Positions 22,901-35,679 are shown, counted from the stretch's first letter. The stretch is DNA of 64,000 nt from Siniperca chuatsi (GCF_020085105.1 NC_058063.1:9389422-9453421), one strand, 5' to 3'. The notes: generated by a model not told the origin, from the sequence alone. Translations and numbers: made by a program.

Positions 22901-24402
22901 GAAACTCCTGTTTATTGAATTTACTATTGAATTTGTGCTGCTGCTTTGTTACTCTGATAAACCATGTTTAACAAATCTGTGATTGTATATATTTTTTTAA
23001 TTATTTTTAGGTCAGTATGAGGAAGACGGCTCGTGTCCGTCGGAAGGTGTCTCCCATGAGGACCAAGAATCAGATATTGGCCATGGAATGTGATAACCTT
23101 GCTGATCAGGTATAGCAAAGACTTCCAAGCTGATGGAAGTGTCAAAGGCTGCAATACAGGAGCTCAGGAATTATAAATGCAGTCTTTGTCTGGTTATGTA
23201 ATTGAGAAACAAACCAACGGATAGTTTAACAATCCTTACTGCATTTTTTAAGAGGTATTATGTCTATGAGACAACTTTGGGCTATAATTTGTATAGAGAC
23301 TCGGTCCTGAGTAAAATGTGTGTGTGTGTTAGTTTGCAGATGCTGTAACTACAGCCAGTCCCACAGAAGGCAGGGTCAAAGGTCTGGACTTGGAGGGCCT
23401 TCTCAGCACTCTTCATGGAGATCCCTTCTCAACTAAAAAGCAGCTGCCACGTACACCTGAGAGCTTGAGTAAGTCGTGAGCTGTCAGCATTTGCCCTCGT
23501 AAAATGAGGTGAATTCTGTGCTAACGCATGAAGGTGTGAGCTTATTTAGAATGATGAATGTGGACTTGTTGCGTAGGTTCTATAGTGATTAGAAAAACTT
23601 GCATGGTGTGAATCTTTCATTCCATCACCCATCTTTCAGTTTGTAAAATTTAAAATGTGTATTATTTTTAGTTATGGATGTGAAGAGCTCCTGGCGCAAG
23701 GCACTTGAGGAAGACAAGGCTGAGAAAATCGGGCGGTCTGCCAAGTTGAACGACAGTGTAACAGGGCGGCTCACTCCCCTCTATGAGCCTCACAACGTGT
23801 GGCTGAGCCCACATGCTCCCTCCCAGAGCGTCATCTCCAGTGTCCCCCCTACTGTCACCAGCCACAACAGCCCCCCTGTCAGCCAGCAGGGGGTCTTAAT
23901 CAAATCCTCTCTGTCGTGGGACACCTTCAACACCGAGGCCCCTGACAGCCCGAGTGGCACAGGCAGCAGTGCGATCCAGTTCAGCCTCGACCATGAAACT
24001 CTGCCTGAAATGCCGAGCTGCGACAGTCTGCTGAGCCTTGACGATGAAGCGGTAGATATGAACAGTGAGGATGACGATGAGCTCCTCATCCCCTCCCTGA
24101 AGACTGAGGTGACGCAATCGCCACTAACCACACTTCATTATCTGGGTCAGATCCAGCAGGCGTGCAATGAGGGTTCCTTCATGGAAAGCAGAAAGAGGAC
24201 ACCTGAGTGTCTTCTGTCGGATCACATGGTTTCTGGTTTGGACAGAGACTGGCTAATGGAGCCTGCAAAGTCATTGGAAGCCACAGACAAGGTCTTCTCA
24301 CTGGACCTAGACACACTGGAGACACCTTCTCCGCCGAAGAAGCAGGAGTACAGCCTCCCAAAACTGATCACATTCTCCCCGATAGATGATATGAAGTGTT
24401 AA
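16982..24402 (+). CDS. haus6: HAUS augmin-like complex subunit 6
   Basis: HAUS6 is a subunit of the eight-protein augmin complex. It recruits gamma-tubulin ring complexes to spindle microtubules so that new microtubules branch inside the mitotic spindle. Exons: 16982-17124, 17344-17439, 17522-17600, 18346-18478, 18670-18814, 19979-20041, 20125-20182, 20425-20598, 20818-21014, 21233-21362, 21629-21731, 21834-21894, 22726-22867, 23011-23109, 23333-23468 and 23672-24402. They sum to 2490 nt, 829 aa; human is longer (about 955). The HAUS6 N-terminal domain covers about residues 10-235, with the hallmark [10 protein letters not shown] at 121-130. Helical, coiled-coil-like sequence follows, then an acidic, Ser/Pro-rich, probably disordered C-terminus in the large last exon. 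That tail is conserved with human around FADAV and [16 protein letters not shown]. Intron 13 uses a GC donor (CAG|GCTAGT). Intron 12 hosts a scaRNA. Confidence 0.93.
17870..18240. repeat. Possible unclassified repeat in haus6 intron 3
   Basis: This block within intron 3 is clearly richer in GC than the rest of the intron and has no splice-compatible coding sequence in the haus6 frame. It looks like an inserted repeat, but I cannot name a family or define termini. Confidence 0.25.
22007..22137 (+). ncRNA. scarna8: Small Cajal body RNA 8 (SCARNA8/U92-type H/ACA RNA)
   Basis: This H/ACA guide RNA in haus6 intron 12 directs U2 snRNA pseudouridylation. 5' hairpin: lower stem 22008-22013 with 22058-22063 (6 bp), upper stem 22023-22028 with 22043-22048, H box ACATCA at 22065-22070. 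Its pocket, AGATAC (22015-22020) plus CACT (22051-22054), pairs with U2 nucleotides 36-41 and 30-33, leaving U34 as target; the pocket is 14 nt from the H box. 3' hairpin: lower stem 22075-22080 with 22125-22130, upper stem 22088-22096 with 22108-22116, ACA at 22132-22134. Its pocket, TGATGA (22082-22087) plus ACAGATAC (22117-22124), pairs with U2 46-51 and 36-43, leaving U44; the pocket is 15 nt from ACA. Both loops carry a TGAG CAB box (22032-22035 and 22099-22102), the Cajal-body retention signal. Human SCARNA8 is also in a HAUS6 intron. The 5' end is estimated. Confidence 0.92.
22227..22308 (+). other. haus6: Candidate alternative last exon of haus6
   Basis: Downstream of the scaRNA, a strong pyrimidine tract ends in TTTTTTTAG at 22226. 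Spliced from exon 12 (phase 2), the sequence reads 27 codons to a TAG at 22306-22308, and an AATAAA lies at 22376-22381. This would give a haus6 isoform truncated at about residue 487. There is no donor, so it could only be terminal. It may equally be chance in intron sequence. Confidence 0.35.
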
Positions 24403-24568
24403 CTACGTTCATATAGAAACCGCTTGTTAGCCTTGACTATCTTAAAATGTCTGCCATGAATTTTAACAGACATGTAACAAATATTTGTACATAGCTTTGA
24501 AATAACCTACTTCTGTCTCACTAAACTAGTTTCTGTGCATAAGTTTTTCTTAAGACATGAACTCCTTC

Positions 24569-24574
24569 AATAAA
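24569..24574 (+). terminator. haus6: haus6 polyadenylation signal
   Basis: An AATAAA lies 167 bp after the haus6 stop codon, followed by T-rich sequence. It is the most likely end of the main transcript. Confidence 0.75.
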
Positions 24575-24599
24575 ATTTTAAAATATGGTGAACTTCCTT

Positions 24600-26379
24600 T
24601 TACTTGGGTGTGCATAAGTAGGATTGCTAACTTGCTAAGTGTTTCGCCTGTGTAGGAAAGCAACATGTTTTCAATCGGTTATCCATTAAAATGTTGAGTC
24701 CACTGTATTCATGAAAAGCTAGTGTGCCTCTTCCCTTTAACACTGACTTTGCACTAGTAGCATGGTTTCTGACCATACAATGTATTTACAGGATGTAAAA
24801 TTGCTTTTGTAGTTGTGTGTCCACAAATATGAGGAACCAAAGTCTATCAGATTGACAGAAGTAGAATTTCTTGAATGTTTATCATTTGAAAATTAAAAAC
24901 TAAATGCACACACTTGAATTCTTGATGGTGGTATGTCTGGAAGTTTCAACTGCAGTCTTAAACAAATCTGGAGCTGCAGGATGTGGTATGTCTGATAACA
25001 TGAGGAAAGGACTTGCTCATTATAGCGCTGACCCTCTGCATGTAATCATCTTTTTGTACATTTGTGGCTTTGACTACTCAAATGGTAAAACGTCTACAGA
25101 GCAAGTACAGAATGGGTCTGGGGCTACTATTTTCCTAGAGAACAGCACAAAATATCCAAATATAAATAATAAAAATGTATTTATAGAGCACTTATCAAAA
25201 CAAAGTGCTTCCACAACAAGAGAAATAAAATACCACAGTGAAAGACGAAATATAAAGAAATAAATTACACAAAAGCAGTAAAATAAACAGCCAGTTCAGG
25301 TAAAATCATATGCTTTCAGATAAAAATGTGTTTTGAGACGAGACTTAAAGGTATTGTCACGCACCTGTTGCTTTTTGTGTATCGGTAACCTCCCAGTTAA
25401 GATGGGGGCGTCAGAAACGGATCAAAACCATGGAGCAAAAGACAAATAGGTGAGTCAAGGCAGCATGACAACGCGGGAAGTCAAACCAGTTCACCTTCAC
25501 AATAAAACGCAAAATGTGCCAGTCGGGGTAGAAAGATTTGAGGCTGTAAATTAAATGTGTTGTACCGTGAAAAGAAAAACAACTTGTTTTCCATTCCTCA
25601 TATCCTTGGTGTTGCATGTCATACCCTACCAAAATAAATCGGGAGAAATACAGTATATTTGGAAACCACTATATAGAAATATAGGGCCAATTGCGCATTA
25701 GATTCACGCCCTGTCAGACGTGTTGCTGCTTGTTGCACGCTGCACACCATCCCGCGTCTTCACCATAGACTGTATGGGTCGTCACATCAGTGTGTGTGTG
25801 TGTTTTGCCTTTGACAGGTGAGTGAAACTTGTATTGTGGAAACGGTGTTAAGATAAAGTCTAAAGAGGTAAAAAAAATTAAATAAAAATAAACTACTAAA
25901 CTTGTGAATGGCACAAAATACTATATTAAAAAATGACATTCAAAAGCTATATACACTACAATACTTAGGCCATGTATATGACTTGTGCATTGTGCAAAAG
26001 TAAAGAGTCTAGTAGTGCAACTGCGCAGGTCTTGCAGTCAGACTGAAGTTGTAATATCTACTATATATATATCAGTATAAATATAATTATGCATTTATAA
26101 TATATATAATAGTTAATGCAATTTATATATGAAAAAGCTGCAGTGTTGTGTTTAATACATATGTAGTATACTATACACTAAAATATTAAAAAATAACAAA
26201 TATGATATATTATATATTGTAATAATTGTGTTATGAAGTATGGTGCTACTACTACTACTAATAATAATAATATTTCTATTGACAAACACGTATCCTTTAG
26301 TTAAATGTTAAATAAATAACTTAATTCTCAAAACTGCAACACATTTGTTCGCCATCAAGGTGTTTTACTTTCAAAAGAC
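24600..26379. other. Intergenic, haus6 to dennd4c
   Basis: No gene is seen. A minus-strand L2 LINE tail lies at 25155-25352. The sequence from about 25900 to 26330 is very AT-rich with short TA tracts. No perilipin-like coding sequence is present, although PLIN2 lies between HAUS6 and DENND4C in human. Confidence 0.65.
25155..25352 (-). mobile_element. 3' end of an L2-type LINE
   Basis: Read on the minus strand, this encodes the usual L2 ORF2 C-terminus, FKSRLKTHFYLKAYDFT, then a stop (25296-25298). A short 3' UTR follows, ending in the typical AGTGCTCTATAAATACA-like sequence. It is heavily 5' truncated. Confidence 0.75.
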
Positions 26380-26754
26380 ACGCCGGAAGATGCCGGTGTT
26401 ATGTGGGCTAGCTTGATAGCCAGCCTCTGTCAGTTGCAGCAGGGTCTGTAGCCTCTCCTCCTCTCTGGGCGGTTCCAGTCAGAAAGAGACGTTTAGGAAG
26501 AAAGCTCACCAACAAAACTATCCGCGCAGACACAAACATGGCGCCTACCTCCGCCGACAACTTCAGATGAAAGTGTGGCGAAGAAGTGGCCAACAAAGTT
26601 TCAAAGGAGTATTTCGAAGTGCCTTTTTTAGCGCGCCTTCCTGGTTTAACCAGTCTCGGTTTTGCACAAACTGAAATACGGAATATATCAAGCGAGTAAA
26701 AACAGCAAGTTGCCTACATGTCAACATTGTCTCTCGCTGCAGTGTAAACAGCTG
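26380..26754 (+). promoter_or_regulatory. dennd4c: dennd4c promoter and probable non-coding first exon
   Basis: The first dennd4c coding exon starts with an acceptor, so an upstream exon is required. The best candidate ends at 26754 with a strong donor (CTG|GTAAGTGC). Upstream are CCGGAAG (26383-26389, ETS-like) and AAACATGGC (26534-26542, YY1-like), typical of housekeeping promoters. The exon's 5' end is not defined. Confidence 0.45.
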
Positions 26755-27088
26755 GTAAGTGCACATTTGTATTTGTATTTGAATATGGAGATAGCTGAGA
26801 CTCAATAGAGTTTGTTGTCGGAATTAGAAATAGTAGTTTAACTCTTTTAAGGTAACTTAAGTTGTGTAGAAGTAAGGTCACTCGCGGAAAATATATTTTC
26901 CTGGTGTTGCGCTGCTGCACTTTCCATCGTGTGTTATCCAACCGCGGAAACAGAGACAGCCACGTATCACTGCACAGGCTGATCACAGGAGGACATTTCT
27001 TTTGTTATATTCGCAGTGATGTGTGTTTCCTGCATGAAAGTTGACCTAGTTATGGGTCGGATGCAACAGTTGGGAATACAGCACACAC

Positions 27089-27145
27089 ACCCCCTTCTCC
27101 TCCTTCTCCTCCTCCTCCTCTTCCTCCTCTGTCCTCCCGGCCCTC
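27089..27145. repeat. Pyrimidine-rich (TCC)n tract
   Basis: Imperfect TCC/TTC repeats give a nearly pure homopyrimidine strand. Such tracts can form triplex DNA; no function is shown. Confidence 0.7.
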
Positions 27146-28178
27146 CTTGACGCCAGATAAGCAGACTCTGCTCTCCTGGAGCCTGCCTAACCTTGCAGGT
27201 ATCTGCTCTCAGACAGACAAACTGAATTTCCTGCTTCAAATCAAAGATATATTTAGAAAAAAAAAAGACTCTAGCAGGGGAGTTTTGCAGTTTAAGACCG
27301 TACCCACGATAAGGATCTGATAACCTGACTTCCTTTTGGGCATCTGGTTTGCTTTTATTCAGGGACTTTCTCTCTGAATGTGCCATGTCTGCATTTGTGT
27401 GACCCTAAATCTAGGGCATAGACTTGTATAAGATGCCTCTGTTGGCTTTGTGGCTGTGTGTGGAGTGAGCACAAACGCCATTGAATGCAATGCCAAGGTG
27501 CTCACATATCTATGTCTCAGCACTTGACTCTTTGCCAGCCAGCAGCAGTCTAACCCTTAAGGGCAGCGGAGTACTCCGTGCTCCAGCTTCGCATCACCGT
27601 TTTGGTGATTCACGGCATGCATGTGATGTTCCTGTTATGACAGCCGTGGCACAAGTCCCAGCAGAGCCGAAGACGGCACTTCCTCTTGCATTGTTCTGAT
27701 GGCATTCATATTTTCATTTAGCTGTTTTACCACCTGGCAGCAGGAATGTCAGATTATAACAGAATAATCAAGGGTTGTGGAGGGAGTATCAGCACTGAGC
27801 CCTTGACACGTGGAAACAGCAGAAAAATGTCTGCCTTGACCTTGGCTTGGCCTGACAGCGGCTGGAAAAGGGGAGTGGAGTGAATGTTGCCTCCTACTAA
27901 CTGCTACAGGCAGCCGGTATAAAATAGGTCATGGCTGCACTGTGGCTTTGTGTACATTGAACTTGCACTTTGTCACCGCCGCTGGTCATCCAAAGGCTCT
28001 GTCAGGTGACCAAGGAAAGGAAGTACATTGGACCAGGGAGCAGCAACAGGCTGTGGAAGGACTCTGGTTGCTTAAGCAATATTCAAATAAGATTTTGAGG
28101 AGTGTGAAAAAAGCCAGTAATTCATTCTGTCGGACAGTGAGAGGAGTGTTTCCCAAGAGCAACAAATGTGTCTTTGAG

Positions 28179-28660
28179 TGACATTTCAATTCCTTTCAGA
28201 GCTAAGTAGTTCCACTGAATCTTTTCAGCAGCAGAAAAGCAGTGCTTACACTTAAATTGACACTTCAACTTCATTCAGTGCTTATATTTTGGCTGACACT
28301 TCAAGGTCTTCATCTTTGAACAACAAAAAAACTTCTTCAGCTCTTGTAACTCCCACATCTTCCCCTGTTCGTACACAATTCATTCCCAACGGTTTTCAGT
28401 GCTTGCACGTCAGCCAACACTTTACATCGTCTTTCAGTTTACACTTAAACTGGCACTAATTTCTTTCAGGTCTCTCACTTCAACTGACACGTCCTAGTCA
28501 ATTCATTACCCACACTTTGACTGACATTTCAACTCCTTTCAGAGCTTGAAGTTCCACTGAAACATTAACTGCTTTCAGTTCTTCCATTTTAATAGCTATT
28601 TCAAGTTTCAGTTGTTGTATTTGAACTGACACTTCAACTACAACTTCAACTGCTTAAGCA
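28179..28660. repeat. Degenerate minisatellite in dennd4c intron 1
   Basis: Variants of TGACACTTCAACT and CTTTCAGTGCTT recur throughout at loose spacing of roughly 30-40 bp. The clearest pair are the 40-bp segments starting at 28179 and 28522, both TGACATTTCAAYTCCTTTCA and continuing through a shared TTCCACTGAA. This is old tandem-repeat sequence. Confidence 0.6.
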
Positions 28661-31600
28661 TTTCAGCTATGTGCATTGTCACACACAAATTTAGTCTTTT
28701 CTAGTTATAATTATTAACTATTTATGTTTTGTTACTTGTGCGAAGGAAGTCTTCCTCCATAAAGATGGCTGAAGTCATCGTCAACAACACATTAGCATCC
28801 CCAGAGCTGGTAGGGAGTCATTGACTGGCTCAAGGACACTTCAGCAACCCTGATCCTCTTCCTCACCATTGCTATTACTGCTACAAATGTTTGTCTCTAC
28901 TTAATTAGCCAGAAATAACTGCAGATGTTATCCCGAGACTACTGACAATGCAAGCTCTTGGGCTTGCTGAGCCAATACTTACATGAAACACTTCAGCGCA
29001 TTTTGTTAAGCTGCCTGTTTGCATGTCTTAAGACATATTAACTCCAGATAGTTGTTTCTAGCCAAAGAGGAACAACAAGGATCTTGTAATTCATCCAGAA
29101 ACCCTCTCAGGTAACCTATTTCCTTCCTCTGACCCTTGTACTTTGGTGTGACTTGACAGTAGTGTTTGTCGTCGTTGGTCGTTAGGCCTGGTTCTGAGCT
29201 AGCATAGACCCAGCTAGTCAGTAAGGGCAATGAGTTTGCCCTCTCTCCCTTCTCCTTAGAGTGGAAAGAATGCTCTCTGTCCGCTGGCTGTCACGCTCCA
29301 GGAGGGAGCCAGTCTTGTGACGTTTCTGCTGAGCCTAGCCTTACTGCTCTGAGCTGCCTCTCATCGTCTAACCTACTCGGGTTGTTTTTAACTGTAGAAA
29401 GTCAAATTTTTCAGCAATAATTTGACTATATTTGAATTCTTTGTCACTGTCCTTGTCTAACCTTCGTGTCATGTCATGGGTATGACCTACAGTTGTTTTT
29501 GACACTGTTTGGCAAACACTTAGTGTGTTACTTTCTCTTGAAAGCACACCTGCCTCTTAAATCACATGCTCAGGTCTTTGTAGAGTGTAACTACAGACCC
29601 ACAGTGAGTCAGGAAGAAAAAGTGGAAATTTTCAGCTTCAGTTATCAGGATTTGTGCGACCTCTCCCCTGATTGCTCCTAGCCACTGGTTGCTACCGGTT
29701 GCTTTGATGTTATCTTGACAAAACATTAAACAAGGATCCAGTGCCGATTGCTGCTGGATTGACAAAGATTTACAGAGATAAAATACTAGAGGGGAACAGG
29801 CGGTTTGGGTGAGCCTTCTGTGTTAGGCTTTAGTGTATGTCTGTTATAGCGCTGAAACTGTTAGTTAATGAAGGAGAGTTTTGATAATTATGTATCAAGT
29901 AAAAATATCAAACATTTGCTGGTTCCAGCTTCTAAAATGTGAAAAAAATTACTCTCCTGTCCGCCTCTCCTGTCCCCTCCTGAACCTGCCGTGTCTTTGT
30001 CGACCCTGGAGTCAAAGTCCTGGTCAGAACCCGCTGTAAATCACCTCAGTACTTTATTCCCTGTCATCAAACTGGCCTCCGTCGGTCTCTGGGCTGTATT
30101 CGGTCCCAGTTTGGCCGTGTTCACTGCTTTGGCCAATGCCCAGGATGCTAGCTCGCTCCCACGGAGTGCGAGTGCGAGCAACAGGATGCTGACTGCAGTT
30201 CACTTAACTGCCATCGGTGTCATAAATAACAAGGGTTTTCTGAAATCTCCGCACACTACCTTTTTAAGCAATACAAATGTAATTATTTTCATTGAAAACT
30301 GATATATTCATTGATTAAAAATAACTTGTTGCAGCCGTAGTATATAAGTCTTATTGATTATTCCTCTTTTTTATGTGAACTTTTTTTTGTAAAGTTACAC
30401 CTTGCAAATATCAGGACAGTATTTCAGCACCATGACAGCCATGTTATGCTCAATTAGAGCTTAGAAAATTCAAGCAGGGCAGCCTATGCCCAAAGGAACA
30501 AAATGTAATAGCCCGTAGAAATGACAACACACACTATCTGTTATCAGTGTGATTTGGCAGTCAGATACTTATTCTGAGAAGTGTGTTGATGGCTGTCGTC
30601 AGTCCCTAAATTAAATCTGAGTTTACGTATTGCCTGTATAAAAAAAAAAACAGCTGCCAGGGTTAAACAAACACAAGTGAGGAACAGAGTTCAACCGTCG
30701 GTCTCTTGCTTTGTTCTGACCGTGCAGAGCGAGGGAGAGACGTTGTTAGCATATATGATAGTGCCAGGCTATCACACAGGCTTATCTGAAGCCAAAAAGC
30801 TGATAGACTGCGAATGCTCCACCTCTCACAAACTCTGATCAGCAAATATTAAACAGTCAAATATATTTCCGGCCTTTATCAAGTGCAGTTGAGCATATTT
30901 TTGTCAGCATTAACAAGAGAGTCAGTTTCTTCTTATTTTTTCTGTATCCTAAACTGAAGGGTCTCATCTCAACACACTGTTAAGATGAATTAGCAGGGTG
31001 AGATATTTTACAGACCGCAGTTTAACAGCAAACTATGAGCACGCATACTGTAGCCTGCACCATATGAATTCAATCAGACAGCAACTCAACTGGCTTTAAT
31101 TTGTGTTCATCACCTCTCAAACCCACGCTTTTCTGTGGTCATCGCCTTGTAAAATGGAGGTTTCGTCACCTCATTGGCACCTTTTATACACAGTCTGGCC
31201 TTCACTGCCGACAGCATTCTGTGATGACAGGTGGCAGGGAGGGCCACTTTGCTCTTCAGATCCTCCAAAGCCCAGAGCTACAGAGCGGCACTTGAGGCGG
31301 ACACTGGTGCTGCAGAAGCTGACGCACCGTGGCTCAGCGGCTGCCACTGGAGCTGAGAGGGTAATGTGTCGCAGGCTATTGCAGCTGAAATAAAATAACC
31401 TTTTCATTTACACATTTTTGTGTCAGTAGGCATAGCTGAGCTTTCAGGAATGATTTTAAGTGCAGTTCAGCAGCCGCGTTGCATGAAGATGAATAAGTAG
31501 CACTTGCACAGAAGCTCACATATATGTACACTTGTCACAATAGAGGGGTTGGTGTGAAGCATCAGCCTGTCCTGCTATTTATAACCAAGGGTACGCCTGC

Positions 31601-34600
31601 TCCCTAGCATAACTACTGCATCTGTACACACTTACAACATTGCTTTTTATTCTTATTTGTCCAAGGTACAGTACATGACAGTTATGTGTGTCATGCTCAA
31701 CTGCTGTTTCAAACAAGCTGTGAGTGGCTCTGCGTGGCAGGGCTCCTGCTGAAATAACTGAGACAGACACAGCACTGTCTGTTGTCCAGCATTACACACA
31801 CAAACACCACAGACTTGTGCATGCGCGCACACGCAGGCAGGCTCTTTCACCCCTGGGGAACAAGCCTCCAGGCTCTTTTGTGTGAAAGGGATGAGATCAT
31901 TGTGGGCCAGACCATGGGGGGATGGAGTAAGGGGATCCACTCTGTATACTTAAATGGAGAAATCTGTTTCTATGTCTGTCTCGGCCTCATTCTCTTCATC
32001 TTTCTGTCCCTCTTAGCTTTCAGTTTAGTACCTTGGAAATGAAGGGGCTGCCCAGGTAAATGCCATTAACACCAGACAAGTGCTAAAAGTGAGCAAACAT
32101 CAAGTTTGGTACACACGCATGTGAGGAGTAGGACCTCCCCGGTTTTATTTATGGCAGCTAGAGCGTTTTCCTCTGCCCTCAGGGGTTGTTGGGCTGCATA
32201 GCCTACCTTTGGCAAGTTAAGACCAGTGCCACTGAACAAGACATTCCAGTGCAGGGAAATAAGGGGCCTCGAGGAATGATCCACTCAGGATTTTAGAACT
32301 TTTTTTAATTTTAGATTTTAGATAAAGAGTGATGACAGATTTTATTTTAATCTCCAGTTGGTTCTTTTTTCTTTTTTTTTTACAAACATAACATTTTTAA
32401 TATCTCAAACATAAGATACTCTTAAACCCACAGATTTGCCTCAGTTGATAAATGTTACTCATGTTACTTTCTCGGTTGGATTTGCTAATCTGAAATGTTA
32501 ATATATTCCTCTGTGCTACTAATTACTGATTTTAAAAAACAATAGGCTATTGTACTGGAGGCAGTGATTCATTACATCATGTTGTATTCCATTACACCTT
32601 CCAAAATTGTGTTGTCTTATCTTAAAAAAAACTAATAGGTCTCCCTCGCCTGCATGCCTCTCTAAATGATCACAGAGCATCTTGAAATATTAGATATTAT
32701 GTACAAGTATTTGTATATTTCTTTGCCACAACTGGTAATAATGGCTAACAAGATGTCACTGCCAATCCATCTAGCCTCCAAAAGTCTTAACTGAATATTT
32801 TTTCATTTACAAAATAACTCTTGCTAGCCGCCCAAAGTCAATTTCTGCTTAACTGGATCTGAAGTCCTGCTGCCATCAGCTGCACCACCTCTAGTCCGTG
32901 TGGGGATGAAGGACTATAGACTACCCCAGATGCCCATGTGTTAGAAATCAAGCAGCAATGGTGCTTGGTCTGAATAGCTTTATTTGTCTAAAATATTTAA
33001 TGAATGTTTCTGATAGGTGATTTTTAAGACCACCGTTCAAGTCATTTGTAATGAGTGTTAGCCAGTTGGAGCGTCTGTAGCGCTCTCATCGTGGTAAGAC
33101 ATCAAGACCAGACAAGAGAAATATTCAAGAATTAAAAAGCGAGGAGTGGTCCCATCTCATTGTTGAGGCCTGACTGGCAAAACCTGTTATGCATTGCTGG
33201 CATAAATTCAGTTGCATTAACGGTTTGAATCGTTGACTGTTTTTGCTTGGCTTTCACTCCCTTTATTCACAGGCGTATTGCATGGTCAACTAGTCATGCC
33301 ATATGTTGTTATTTTCAGGGTAAGTTAGGAAATGCTGTCATTTGGCAGGGCAGTGTTGGTAAACATGCTCTAAAATTGTGTTGTTTTTTTAATGAAAAAA
33401 GTTTTACACAACTTGAAATTATTATTTTTGCTTAAAAAAATTCCTTACCATAAATCTATTATCAAAATATTTACAGATTCATTTTCTTTCAATTGATAAA
33501 TCGACTAATCATTGCAGCTGTACTGTACTGTGTATATATTGTACTGGCCAAACCTAATTTGAGCTAATTAAAAAATAGAATAAACTGTGTGTATTATACA
33601 ATAAAACTGAAAGTGTACTGGAGACTTAATCTAAGGCCTAAGCTTTAAGGATTCATACAAGGAAGGCACAAACCAGTTTCAGAGCAAGCGGTCAGAATAC
33701 GTGCCCTCTAAAGCTGCATAGTATTTTTTGTCATGGTTCGTGGTGACCCCACTCCCTGAGTGCAGCCCAGATAAAGCGTGTGACACTCGATCACGGGGCT
33801 CAGGAGTAACAGAGGAACAGGTTTTCACATGGGAAGGGAGGGGCAAAGCACAACGTTTTAGAGGCAGGGGCTCAAGTTACAACACAAGACATTAATACAG
33901 TGGAAATTTTGTGGACCAGTTTGTCATTCAGTTTGACTCATTGAAGCTGTGAAGCTTCTTGACTCATTTTACCACTTGGCTCAAGAAGCTTCGAAGTTTT
34001 TGCCTCGAGGTTTAAAAGTTTTCCTGAATGTTTTTTTTCCTACCCTGCTTGCCGTCACAAGTGCAGAACAAGAAGGGCAGAAAATTTTTTATGTCCACTT
34101 CTGTTTACTATAGCTTGAAAGCTTTTAGACTAATCCCCTGTCAACACCATTGCCGTTTATGGCCGCTACCATGTTTTATTTGCTCGCCGGACATAAAAAT
34201 GGACAATGAAACAACCCTTCTCTGCCATTATACATCTAAAACTGAGAGGCTGGACTGTATTTTGACGTGGCTGACTACAGAAAACATGTCAGCTATACTA
34301 AAAGTACCCTTGAAAGACTTGGAGATCAATTTCCTCAGCTAGAGTAACACTAGTCGCAGCTCAGGGTCGCGCAGCCTGGCATTGTTAGGGCTGGGTTTCC
34401 ATGGCAGCTCCAATGTTTGTCTATCATGGGCTGTCACAAAGAGATATTTGTATGGTTGTGGTGGTGTGGGGTGGAGGCAGAGGGGACTGTCACAAATGGT
34501 TCCAGCATTAAGAGTGTGGCCACAGTTGTGTACACACCTAACAGTGTCTATTTGGCCACGCAGGGAAACATAATTACTCATTTCAGTATCAGTGGTAGTA

Positions 34601-34641
34601 AATTGTGACCTGATGGTAGGCCAGAATATTGCAGATATCAG

Positions 34642-34644
<3 letters not shown>

Positions 34645-34707
<63 letters not shown>
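34645..34707. repeat. (TA)n microsatellite, about 31 units
   Basis: This is an uninterrupted TA dinucleotide run of about 63 bp in dennd4c intron 1. It is probably length-polymorphic and prone to cruciform formation. Confidence 0.95.
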
Positions 34708-34710
<3 letters not shown>

Positions 34711-35679
34711 GTTTCATTGGCTGCCTTTGCTGTCATTCCCTCTTTATTGACAGACTATGACAGACTAATCTAACTTGTAATGGTAACCTTTCCACAACAC
34801 ATAACCACCTTGCATTGCTCCCATCCACCCCAGTTTTTAATTAGAACAGGAAATAATATGACAGCATTACATTTCTTTTTGGTGTTCATTGGAAAGTCCC
34901 TGAAATATCATTGTGTCAAATGCCTTGGTAAAACAGCCTGCTGATACCCTACATGTGATGCACGGCCCCGCACAATCAGAATGATCCTCATACTGACAGA
35001 ACTGAAGTGAAAATGCACATTTAAGTAATGCTTCTGTCTACAGAAAAAGGCTGATGATTTTGTTCTGAGGTTAGGTTTTTATATGAAAGCAGTTGTCTGT
35101 GGTTGTGCATGTGTGGAAGATAACAGCAGCTACAGTATGTGTGACTGTGAGTGGTATTCAGGTAGCCTAGTTTCTGGGTCAGTGCAGAATTTCAAATAAA
35201 TGAGCTGTTTTTTGAAAAAAAACAACAACAACTAAATAATCTAATCGCATAAAAACAAGTCTAATCCCAATTAATATCAGAGAAAAGTCAGTATCAGATT
35301 TTGGGAGGTTGATGTAGTGTTTAATGTTCTCTGTGAAGTACATGTTGATTCACCAGCATGGTGAACATTCATAGGGCAGCATTCAAAGCCCAATCAGGAC
35401 TGAACAGATCTGCTTGTTTTTCTTGTAAAAAAAATATTTTTTGCTTTGTTCCCTGCTGTGACACTTCATGGTGATCTGTGCCCATGCTGTCAGGAAGCTG
35501 TATGACTCACAGCCTTGATGTTTTTATAACAGCATTGTCATTTCAGAGCAGATGAATTGTGGAGACTAATGTTTGTGACAAAGGTTAAAATGGGCATGTT
35601 ACTCAGCAGAGTAGACTCTTGCAAAACAGAGTTGTTAAATTAAGAAAAGATCAATTTTTTTGCTGCCCAGCAGCAAACA

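Noticed and set aside
23500..23640. C/D box snoRNA in haus6 intron 15 (ATGATGA)
   Set aside because: No D box and no closing stem.
26967..27386. 139-codon minus-strand open stretch with an Arg run
   Set aside because: The arginine run is the antisense of the (TCC)n tract; no support for coding.
31100..31410. Overlapping open stretches on both strands in dennd4c intron 1
   Set aside because: Short, no recognisable family, no splice signals linking them to anything; most likely chance.
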